In this document: positions 31,137 to 39,609 of the stretch, one piece after another
How positions within the stretch are numbered: the stretch's first letter is position 1
Layout of the letters: each line of letters opens with the position of its first letter
NCBI GenBank assembly: GCA_029242085.1
Contig: JAQWUP010000065.1
Coordinates: 62,001 to 126,000 of the forward strand
Direction of reading: 5' to 3'
DNA from: Porticoccaceae bacterium
Lineage (GTDB): Bacteria > Pseudomonadota > Gammaproteobacteria > Pseudomonadales > Porticoccaceae
Length of the DNA stretch: 64,000 nt
Notes under the pieces: model-generated
Databases searched by the model: none
Told to the model about the DNA's origin: nothing
The model's input: only the letters and a program-made list of their open reading frames with translations
Translations under genes and position numbers: made by a program

Positions 31137-32027
31137 ATGTTTAGAATTGGTTTATTTCTCGCGACTAATATCGCCATTATTGCTATCGCCAGTATTTCAC
31201 TGCGCCTGCTGGGCGTTGAGAGCATTCTTACCAACCAAGGTATGGATCTCGACCTCAGAGCACTGTTGATTTTTTGTGCCGTATTTGGCTTTGTCGGATC
31301 TCTGATCTCACTGCTACTTTCAAAATTTATGGCCAAGATGTCGAGCCGCACAGAGATTATCCAGCAGCCGCAGAATGCAGAGCAACGCTGGTTACTGGAA
31401 ACCGTTGCGGAACTGGCCAAAAAAGCCGATATAGGCATGCCTGAGGTAGGTATTTTCCCAGCGCAGCAGTCGAATGCCTTTGCCACGGGCTGGAATAGAA
31501 ATAACGCACTGGTGGCAGTGAGTGAAGGCCTGTTGCGACGCTTTAGCAGGGAAGAAGTAAAAGCCGTGCTGGCCCATGAAATTGGCCATGTTGCCAATGG
31601 CGACATGATTACTCTGGCTCTGGTGCAGGGCGTGATCAATACCTTTGTTATGTTTGCCGCCCGGGTCATAGGCTTCTTTGTTGACCGAGTAGTGTTAAAA
31701 AATCGGGCTGGCCTTGGGATCGGCTATTGGGTAACCACCATCATTGCTGAGATCTGCATCGGTATTTTAGCCTCGACCATTGTTATGTGGTTTTCCCGCC
31801 AACGAGAATTTCGCGCCGATAATTCAGGGGCGCAGCTCGCTGGTCGCACAGCTATGATTGGTGCACTGCAGAAGCTGCAGGCTGAAGCTCAGTCTGGGGT
31901 GCCCAACCAAATGCCCGATACCATGACCGCTTTTGGTATCTCTGGCGGCTCGAAGCGTAAAATATCCAGATTATTTATGACCCACCCCCCTTTGGAGGAG
32001 CGCATTGAGGCCCTTAAATATGGATAA
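31137..32027 (+). CDS. htpX: Membrane zinc metalloprotease HtpX
   Basis: VLAHEIGHVANGDM zinc motif, multi-TM, REFRADNSGAQLAGR. Confidence 0.95.
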   Translation: MFRIGLFLATNIAIIAIASISLRLLGVESILTNQGMDLDLRALLIFCAVFGFVGSLISLLLSKFMAKMSSRTEIIQQPQNAEQRWLLETVAELAKKADIGMPEVGIFPAQQSNAFATGWNRNNALVAVSEGLLRRFSREEVKAVLAHEIGHVANGDMITLALVQGVINTFVMFAARVIGFFVDRVVLKNRAGLGIGYWVTTIIAEICIGILASTIVMWFSRQREFRADNSGAQLAGRTAMIGALQKLQAEAQSGVPNQMPDTMTAFGISGGSKRKISRLFMTHPPLEERIEALKYG

Positions 32028-32421
32028 GCTAGAGCAAGAGATTAGCCTGTGCAATCTCGATGACCTCGAAGAACAGCAGGCCATGGAGCTAAGTATTGAC
32101 GAACGGCGCCTGTTTGCGATCCGTCAGGACAACCAGATTTATGCCTACTGGAATATCTGCCCACATCTGGGTATTCCATTAAATTGGGCACCGGATAGAT
32201 TTCTCGATCTCGACAAGACATTGATTCAGTGCTCGTCCCATGGCGCGTTATTTCATATCGACAGCGGTGAATGCATTGCCGGGCCCTGCGCTGGTCAGAG
32301 CTTGCAGCCGGTAGAGCTGCGCTGTGCTGATAAAAACTACTTTGTCACGGCAGACCAGCCGCTCCCTGCAGCACCATTAAATCTTAGAGAGCAGGCTCTG
32401 GCAGATCTTGAAGACAGCTAA
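32020..32421 (+). CDS. Rieske [2Fe-2S] domain protein
   Basis: CPHLGIPLNW...CSSHGALFHIDSGECIAGPC. Confidence 0.88.
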   Translation: MDKLEQEISLCNLDDLEEQQAMELSIDERRLFAIRQDNQIYAYWNICPHLGIPLNWAPDRFLDLDKTLIQCSSHGALFHIDSGECIAGPCAGQSLQPVELRCADKNYFVTADQPLPAAPLNLREQALADLEDS

Positions 32422-33150
32422 CAGGCTGTTGCAAAACGATTTCCTCAGCACTTAACCCAGCTCGCCAGGCAATAACCTCAACCCCAGCAGCTATGGCCTG
32501 TACCATAGTCTGGGCATAGGCGGGGTCAAGTTCTGCCGCCACCTCGACTCGCTCGACCCCAGATAGCTGTACACAGAAAAACAATACGGCACGATGTCCT
32601 GCGGCAACCATCGCCATTAACTCGCGCAAATGTTTGGCACCACGGCTGGTTACAGCATCTGGGAACATGGCCAAACCATCACCCATATCCAGAGTGACAT
32701 TTTGACCTCCACGTAGCACAGCCCCTGAGCGGAGTCTTGATCCCCCAACAGCAGATCAATACGGCTTTTTTCCTCACCATAACGAACCTCTGTGCGCAAT
32801 TGCTGGTAACCACGCAGCTCGGGAACCAAACCCGCCTCAATCGCTTCCCGTGCCAGATGATTCGGCCTTGAGGTATTCACCCCCGCTAACTGGCCATAGC
32901 TGGTCGTCACAATCTCCAAAGTCCCCGGCAGCTTGCGTTTGGGATTGTCCGACAATGAATACCAGCACGGCGAACCCTCGACCTGACAGTTCTTCATGGA
33001 TCCGGTATTGGGGCAGTGCAAGGTAATAATATTGCCCTGCTGATCACGCACATCGGCAAAAAACCGCTTGTAACGCTTGATAAACGTGGCGGGAAAGAAC
33101 GCCGGAATATTTTTCATCGATGTCATTGACCCCAAGTTAAAAAGAAACAT
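32384..33150 (-). pseudogene. sfsA: DNA-binding/sugar fermentation stimulation protein SfsA, apparent single-base frameshift
   Basis: N-terminal ORF ends ...GLCYVEVK, C-terminal ORF continues [28 protein letters not shown]; frame lost at A4 (T4 on +, 32700-32703). Confidence 0.85.
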
Positions 33151-33328
33151 CTCGCCGCCGTAAATGATCGGTGAGTCGCGAAATTTTACAATAATGATCT
33201 ATTATTAGTTGGCTGATAAATGAATTTTTATACTGCCCGAATGGAAATTTTCCTTGATATGTTGGTCGAAAATCTCTATAACGGCCAGTCCCGTTTTTTT
33301 AGCTTAGAACCAACAACGGATTTTATAA

Positions 33329-33817
33329 ATGTCAACAACGAAAGAAAAAGTAGTAAAAAAACCAGCTGCCAAGCCCAAAGTAGCAGCTAATTCAGCCTCG
33401 GTAACTCTTCACGGTCTCGCTCCCTATGTGGAGAAGAAAAACGAAGAGTATATGAACGAAAATCAGCGTGAACATTTTAAGCTGATTCTCAAAGCCTGGC
33501 GTCTTGAACTTATGGAGGAGGTTGACCGCACGGTTTCTCATATGAAAGATGAGGCGGCAAATTTTCCAGACCCAGCTGACAGAGCAACCCAAGAAGAAGA
33601 GTTTAGTCTTGAGTTGCGAACCCGCGATCGCGAGCGCAAGCTTATCAAGAAAATTGATAAGACATTATTGCGCGTCGAGGAGGACGACTATGGTTTTTGC
33701 GACCAATGTGGTGTCCATATTGGCATTCGCAGGCTTGAAGCTCGTCCCACTGCAAATCTATGTGTGGATTGCAAAACACTTGATGAAATCAAGGAGAAGC
33801 AGATTACGGGCGGCTGA
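33329..33817 (+). CDS. dksA: RNA polymerase-binding transcription factor DksA
   Basis: [62 protein letters not shown]...CDQCG zinc finger. Confidence 0.97.
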   Translation: MSTTKEKVVKKPAAKPKVAANSASVTLHGLAPYVEKKNEEYMNENQREHFKLILKAWRLELMEEVDRTVSHMKDEAANFPDPADRATQEEEFSLELRTRDRERKLIKKIDKTLLRVEEDDYGFCDQCGVHIGIRRLEARPTANLCVDCKTLDEIKEKQITGG

Positions 33818-33874
33818 TTTTAGCCGCACATATGTCTGTGCTGACTTCAGCACAGACTGCTCTGCCTCTTGTCT

Positions 33875-34771
33875 ATGTCAGCCTTGAGTAACATCGGGCG
33901 CTTCGCCCCCTCCCCTACAGGGCCGTTACACTTTGGTTCTCTGGTCAGTGCTCTGGCGAGCTATCTAGATATTAAAAAGCGCCGCGGCCAATGGTTAGTG
34001 CGAGTTGAAGATATTGATCCGCCCAGAGAAGTGCCGGGGGCCAGCGCGACTATTTTGCAGCAACTCGACGCCCATGGGCTGCACTGGGATGGGGATGTTC
34101 TCTATCAGAGTGAGCGCTTACCCGACTATCTGGCCGCCCTGGAACAGCTTGCACACAAGGACCTGACCTATTACTGCACCTGCAATCGCCAGCGCATGCA
34201 GACCCTGGGCGGTATCTATGACGGTCACTGCCGCGACTTGCAGCTAGCCGACAAAGACAGCGCCATACGCCTCAATGTGGGTGACACTGACAGGGGTCAT
34301 CAACAGTTTACCGATCTTATTATGGGAGACTACCAGCAGTCTTTGCGCACTGAGGTGGGCGATTTTGCCTTGCGCCGACGGGATGGGTTGTTTTCCTATC
34401 AATTAGCCGTGGTGGTCGATGACCATTATCAGGGTATCACCCATATTGTGCGCGGCTCGGATTTACTCGACTCAACACCCAGACAACTCTATCTGCAACA
34501 ATGTCTGGGTTACCAGCGACCTGAGTATATGCATCTGCCGGTGGCACTCAACACCGATGGGCAAAAGCTCAGCAAGCAGAATCATGCTGCGGCACTGGCC
34601 CCCGGCAACGAAGCTCATAATCTTTACACCGCGCTAGTATGGTTACAGCAACAACCGCCAGCCGAGCTAGCCTATCTTTCCGTCAGTGAGATACTGGGCT
34701 GGGGTATTACTAACTGGGCAATATCAAAAATCCCCAGTACCATGGGTATGAGTGCACCGGACAGGTTTTGA
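33875..34771 (+). CDS. gluQ: Glutamyl-Q tRNA(Asp) synthetase
   Basis: GRFAPSPTGPLHFGSLVSALASYLD, DGQKLSKQN; immediately downstream of dksA. Confidence 0.94.
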   Translation: MSALSNIGRFAPSPTGPLHFGSLVSALASYLDIKKRRGQWLVRVEDIDPPREVPGASATILQQLDAHGLHWDGDVLYQSERLPDYLAALEQLAHKDLTYYCTCNRQRMQTLGGIYDGHCRDLQLADKDSAIRLNVGDTDRGHQQFTDLIMGDYQQSLRTEVGDFALRRRDGLFSYQLAVVVDDHYQGITHIVRGSDLLDSTPRQLYLQQCLGYQRPEYMHLPVALNTDGQKLSKQNHAAALAPGNEAHNLYTALVWLQQQPPAELAYLSVSEILGWGITNWAISKIPSTMGMSAPDRF

Positions 34772-34869
34772 TGCAATCCTGAGATAGGCCTCTAAGGGGT
34801 TTGCTTTGCGCCTCCGGCTTGCATAACATCGACAGCCTATTTACGACTGATGAACCAATAACCCCAGCT

Positions 34870-35046
34870 ATGCTTAATTATCGCCTTGTCGCCACTCTTT
34901 TACTGCTTTGCACCGTGGTTTTTCCACTGGCAACCCAGTGGGCCCTAGAGTCAGATGGCAGCTGGTTCAGACCTTTCGTGGTTTGGGCCATGGTGGTGTT
35001 TGCATCTTACATTGTGCAGCGCGGCAGGAAGTTCGATGAATCTTGA
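34870..35046 (+). CDS. Small membrane protein overlapping cbrA (CbrX-like by position)
   Basis: 58 aa with two hydrophobic segments; stop overlaps the cbrA ATG (35036) by 11 nt. Confidence 0.65.
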   Translation: MLNYRLVATLLLLCTVVFPLATQWALESDGSWFRPFVVWAMVVFASYIVQRGRKFDES

Positions 35047-37900
35047 GATAGCCCTATCAACGCTATGTATGCTGGTTCTGGCAGTCCTAATCACGCGATT
35101 TCTAGCTCAGCGCGGCAGCGCAGACAATCATCTGGTTTTGGTGCTGGCATTATTTTCCGGTACTGGCGCGCTAATGGCTATGGGTTCGATCGAGATGGCC
35201 GGACGTTATGGCTACAGTGTTATTTTGGCGCTGATTGGCTTTACCCTTATTTTTGTTTTCTCACCCTTGATATTCCTGCCAATTCGCAGACTCAGCCAGA
35301 TTATCCGCTTCTCCACACCCGTAGATTTCTTGACCTTTAGATACCGTGGCAAAGGTGTTGCCGCAGTCGCCTGTGTCAGTTTAATTGTGATCGCTATTCC
35401 ATTGATTTTGGCCCAGCTGTTAGCGCTGGACTCAGTGATTAATTTTCTATTTGGCCAGTCCCTCTACTACCTGCCACTGCTCGCTATCGCAATTATTTTT
35501 CTCAACCGTCGCTCCATTCAGATAGGTGTGGTTAATCATTTGAGTTGGATTATGGCAGCAGCAGGATTACTGCTGATTCCAGCGCTTGGGCTGGCGGCCT
35601 GGACATCTATTCAATCGATCTTCGGCAGCATTGGCGAGATGAATACCTGGGTCATCGACAGTGGTCAGCGCTTTGTGGTGCAGCGCATGGATTCATCCTA
35701 TAGCCTGTTCACTATTTTTCTGGCCGCAAGTTTTGCTCTGCCAATTAATTTTAGTATTTTGGTCTCTGAAAATATTTCTGACCGCCAGGCAAGCACCACC
35801 GCCTGGGCCTACCCGCTGCTGATTCTACTGGCCTGTATTCCCGTATTCCCGCTGTTGTGGAGCGGTATTGCCGTTCGGTCTTCATCACCGCTGCAAGAAT
35901 ACCTATTCGCCCTGCCAGCACTGACCGAACATCCTATTATCGCGGGTCTGGGTGCCGCGAGTATTATTCTGTTGGCCGTTGCTCTGATCTGCAGCCTGAC
36001 CCTTACAGTGTCCAAAATAACGCTTAATAGCTTTCTATTACCAGGTAAAAATCTAGCCCAGCAAAAGGCCCTCGGTGACTGGATCAATAACCGCCAGATG
36101 ATTATCGCGGCGGCCTTACTGATTGCCTGCTTGCTGCTCAGCCTGATCGTCAAGGGGCGCAGTATTACCGACTTTTATCTCGTCGGACTGAGCGGCTTGG
36201 CACAGCTGACACCGGGAATGCTGGCAGTGATCTATATTCCTAAAGCTAACCGTCTGGGCTTTATAGTCGGCCTTACCGCCGGCATGTTCCTGTGGCTGAT
36301 GACGCTGGCGATACCCCTGCTGTTTGGTGACTGGGGGTTGTATCTGCCATGGCTGGACAAGACCCTCAGTTTTGGTATGCAAAACTGGAATATTTGGGCC
36401 GTCGAAGCACTGCTGCTGAATATAACGCTAAGTACCATTTTTTCTGTCTACGGCAAGATGAATGAAAAAGAAGAATATTATGCCGCTGTGTGCATGGCCG
36501 ACAATGTCTATATCCCGGCACGTACTGAGATCAGCCAAAAGTCGGTGACCGAGCTGCAACAGAGCCTGCGCCTTTCACTCGGCGATGCCGCAGACAGCGA
36601 AATAGACCAGGCACTCGAAGCGACTGGCTGCGACCAGTCTGAAGTTCGCCCCGGGGCACTGCGCAAGATTCGCGATAGCATCAATGCCTCTTTAAATTTG
36701 CGCTACGGTGTCCTTGCCGCCAGTAGAATTATGCAGCAGGCGATGCCGGTTAATCTGATCGCCAATAGAGATCCGGATAATATTTATTTGATTGAGTCGG
36801 TGCTCGCCATTCATGGGGGTCGCCTGACTGGTATTGCCAGCGAGCTAAACAAGTTGCGTGTTCACCACCGCGAAATTTTAGACAACTTGCCCATAGGTAT
36901 CATATCCATCGATCAAACCGGTGAAGTACTCAAGTGGAATGCGACAATTTCGGATTACACAAGTATCAGCGCCGAAATCGCCACCGGAGGTTCTATCAGT
37001 GATCTGCCAGAACCCTGGTGCAGCGCAATCAATACGTTTATTGACAGTGGTCAGACATATCTCGACAGCCTGCGTCTGGAGCTAGGCGCTGAGGTGCGCT
37101 GGTACAGCTTGCAAAAGTCCGTTGAACAAAATATCGAAGGTGCCAGCACCGAGATTATTCTATTAATCGAAGATCAAACTGAGTCGGTAATCTTGACTCA
37201 AAACTCCATCGATAATGAAAGATTGGCCTCAGTCGGCAGACTGGCCGCTGGCGTTGCCCATGAAATTGGCAATCCTGTCACTGGTATTGCCTGTCTGGCA
37301 CAAAATTTACAGCATGAAACCGAACCCGATCAGATTGCTGAATCGGCGCAACATATTCTGTCCCAGACCGAGCGTATAGACCGCATCGTTCAGTCATTAA
37401 TTAATTTCTCGCGCGGTGATCGAGCGCTGCAGAAGCCGGTGCAGCGAGTCAATCTGTATGATGCTGCCAATGAAGCTATCCAGCTGTTGACCATGAGTAC
37501 GGCAAAACCTGAGATCAAATATATCTGTGATATCGACAGTCAATTGCTTATCACCGGTGACTACCACCAACTTATTCAGGTTTTTCTAAACCTGCTCAGC
37601 AATGCACGAGACGCCTCCCCAGTGGATAGCCAGATTATTATCAGTGCAACCATCGAAGTAGAGCAGGTTCGAGTAACGATAAGCGACTATGGCACTGGCA
37701 TTGCAGAGGGTATTTCAGGTCGGTTATTTGAACCCTTTGTAACCTCTAAAGAGCCAGGTCAGGGCACCGGACTAGGACTCTGGGTGGTATTTAATCTGGT
37801 ACAGCAGCTAGGTGCCGAGATATCAATGTCCAGTCCCGCAGAAAATAGTGACTGTGGCACTACTGTGGCTCTGTGTTTTCCACTATCATCGCGCCCATGA
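35036..37900 (+). CDS. cbrA: CbrA-like sensor histidine kinase (SLC5-like transporter domain, PAS, HisKA/HATPase)
   Basis: N-terminal multi-TM SSS-like module; GVAHEIGNPVTGIA H-box; NLLSNARDAS; GTGLGLWVV; start at ATG 35036 (MNLEIALS). Confidence 0.9.
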   Translation: MNLEIALSTLCMLVLAVLITRFLAQRGSADNHLVLVLALFSGTGALMAMGSIEMAGRYGYSVILALIGFTLIFVFSPLIFLPIRRLSQIIRFSTPVDFLTFRYRGKGVAAVACVSLIVIAIPLILAQLLALDSVINFLFGQSLYYLPLLAIAIIFLNRRSIQIGVVNHLSWIMAAAGLLLIPALGLAAWTSIQSIFGSIGEMNTWVIDSGQRFVVQRMDSSYSLFTIFLAASFALPINFSILVSENISDRQASTTAWAYPLLILLACIPVFPLLWSGIAVRSSSPLQEYLFALPALTEHPIIAGLGAASIILLAVALICSLTLTVSKITLNSFLLPGKNLAQQKALGDWINNRQMIIAAALLIACLLLSLIVKGRSITDFYLVGLSGLAQLTPGMLAVIYIPKANRLGFIVGLTAGMFLWLMTLAIPLLFGDWGLYLPWLDKTLSFGMQNWNIWAVEALLLNITLSTIFSVYGKMNEKEEYYAAVCMADNVYIPARTEISQKSVTELQQSLRLSLGDAADSEIDQALEATGCDQSEVRPGALRKIRDSINASLNLRYGVLAASRIMQQAMPVNLIANRDPDNIYLIESVLAIHGGRLTGIASELNKLRVHHREILDNLPIGIISIDQTGEVLKWNATISDYTSISAEIATGGSISDLPEPWCSAINTFIDSGQTYLDSLRLELGAEVRWYSLQKSVEQNIEGASTEIILLIEDQTESVILTQNSIDNERLASVGRLAAGVAHEIGNPVTGIACLAQNLQHETEPDQIAESAQHILSQTERIDRIVQSLINFSRGDRALQKPVQRVNLYDAANEAIQLLTMSTAKPEIKYICDIDSQLLITGDYHQLIQVFLNLLSNARDASPVDSQIIISATIEVEQVRVTISDYGTGIAEGISGRLFEPFVTSKEPGQGTGLGLWVVFNLVQQLGAEISMSSPAENSDCGTTVALCFPLSSRP

Positions 37901-39180
37901 GCATCCACAGTAAAAACATCCTGATTGTTGAAGACGAGGAGATTATCCGCTCTTCGCTGCGCAAACTACTGGAGCGGAATAACTACATAGTCAGTGATGC
38001 CGTCAGCGTCAAAGCGGCCCGTGAGTCTTTTAATCTCAATAGCTTTGATTTAATTATTAGCGACCTGCGACTTCCAGGTGGCCCGGGAACAGACCTGATT
38101 AACCCGGCCAATTGTGTGCCTGTGCTGGTGATGACCAGCTATGCCAGCCTAAGGTCGGCAGTTGAAACCATGCGTCAGGGCGCCGCCGACTATATCTCTA
38201 AGCCGTTTGATCATGATGAGATGCTTGCCGCAGTTAAACGCATCATCAATGAATCCAAGCAAGATATTGATTTAGCCATTGCAGAAAATAAGCTGCTTAT
38301 GGGCTGTAGCCCAGAGATTTTAAAGATTTTACGCACCATTGATAAGGCGGCCCCAACCTCAGCGCCGGTGATTATTCAGGGTGAGAGTGGCACCGGTAAA
38401 CGGATTATTGCCGAGATTATTCACCGTGCCAGCGCCGCCGCCGAGCAGACGTTTACCGCCATTAACTGCGCCTCTGTGAACGCCGTGCAATTTTCTCAAC
38501 AGCTGGAACAGTTAACCGAGAAAGTCACCGGCACATTGTTTCTAGCCAATATTTGCGAACTACCTGCCGCACTGCAGTCTCAGGCGTTACAGGCCATTCA
38601 GCAGCACAGTGATATGCGCTGTATTGCTTCGACTGTAAAAGACCTGCAGGCACTGAGTCAGAGCGGGAAATTCCGCAAAGACCTGTTTTACAGCCTCAAT
38701 GTCGTCAGTATTCAGGTGCCAGCACTGCGCCATCGCGCCACAGATATTCCTAAATTAGCCGAGTATTTTCTCGATCAGTATTCAGCCGAACTGGGTACTC
38801 GCCTCGAATTGTCCGCAGATGTGCATCCGGTGCTGGCCGAGCACAGTTGGCCCGGCAATGTGCGTGAGTTACAGAACATGCTCTATCAGGGCGCGATTCT
38901 GTCAGAGCCGGGGCAAGCTATTACTCCGCATATTCTCGGCATGGGCTATATCGACGATCAACGGGAGGAAGAGGCTGACGGCACTCCCAGCCAACCGGCG
39001 ACCAACAGCGATGCCCCTACAGGGCTGTCTCTGGAGGACTACTTCACCAGTTTTGTGTTAGAAAATCAGGAAAATATGAGTGAAACTGCGCTCGCGCAAA
39101 AGCTTGGCATTAGCAGAAAATCCCTCTGGGAGCGGCGCAATAAGCTGGGAATTAGCCGTAAAAAGTCAGATTCAGCCTAA
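37897..39180 (+). CDS. cbrB: CbrB-like response regulator, AAA+ domain lacking GAFTGA
   Basis: Intact REC (VEDEE, ISDLRLP, SKPFD), Walker A GESGTGK, Fis-type HTH (ETALAQKLGISRKSLWERRNKLGI); ATGA overlap with cbrA. Confidence 0.88.
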   Translation: MSIHSKNILIVEDEEIIRSSLRKLLERNNYIVSDAVSVKAARESFNLNSFDLIISDLRLPGGPGTDLINPANCVPVLVMTSYASLRSAVETMRQGAADYISKPFDHDEMLAAVKRIINESKQDIDLAIAENKLLMGCSPEILKILRTIDKAAPTSAPVIIQGESGTGKRIIAEIIHRASAAAEQTFTAINCASVNAVQFSQQLEQLTEKVTGTLFLANICELPAALQSQALQAIQQHSDMRCIASTVKDLQALSQSGKFRKDLFYSLNVVSIQVPALRHRATDIPKLAEYFLDQYSAELGTRLELSADVHPVLAEHSWPGNVRELQNMLYQGAILSEPGQAITPHILGMGYIDDQREEEADGTPSQPATNSDAPTGLSLEDYFTSFVLENQENMSETALAQKLGISRKSLWERRNKLGISRKKSDSA

Positions 39181-39349
39181 GCTACAAGGTTATTCAGCGA
39201 TCTTTGTTTCAAAAAGTAACAGTTAGCTGTCTGAGACAGTTAGTCGGAAAATAAACTCAAAAAACGCTTGTAGCCAGCGTATTTCTAATTAGAATGGCTA
39301 AACCAAGGCAAGGTCTTGAGTAATAATAACAATAAAAAATAATTATAAT

Positions 39350-39447
39350 TGGATGGATTGCAAAAGTGTTCTGGGGGTTATAGCTTTAGGGCTCGAACTT
39401 TAAGAACCATTGAAAGGGATTGTCCTCAGGACAATCCCTTTTTACTT
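39350..39447 (+). ncRNA. Candidate small RNA in the crcZ position (boundaries approximate)
   Basis: TATAAT at 39344-39349 upstream, perfect 13-bp terminator at its 3' end, no ORF; A-rich AAYAAYAA array immediately upstream. Confidence 0.4.
39413..39447 (+). terminator. Rho-independent terminator
   Basis: AAAGGGATTGTCC-TCA-GGACAATCCCTTT followed by TTACTTTT. Confidence 0.88.
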
Positions 39448-39609
39448 TTAGGCTTTTGATAAATTTTCGCTAAGGCTCTGGTTAAACTATCGCTGGTGAG
39501 CTGCATAAACATCCCGCGGCTCCCCTCATTATCACTGCAAACCAACCTCCACTGTTGCCCAATCCTCTGTTAGACTGGCGTCTTTAAATTATCTATCGGC
39601 ACGCTGTAC

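Noticed and set aside
39340-39370. Sigma54 promoter (TTGGATGGATTGCA) for the candidate sRNA
   Set aside because: GG and GC elements are separated by 7 bp rather than the required 10, and the local CbrB lacks GAFTGA.
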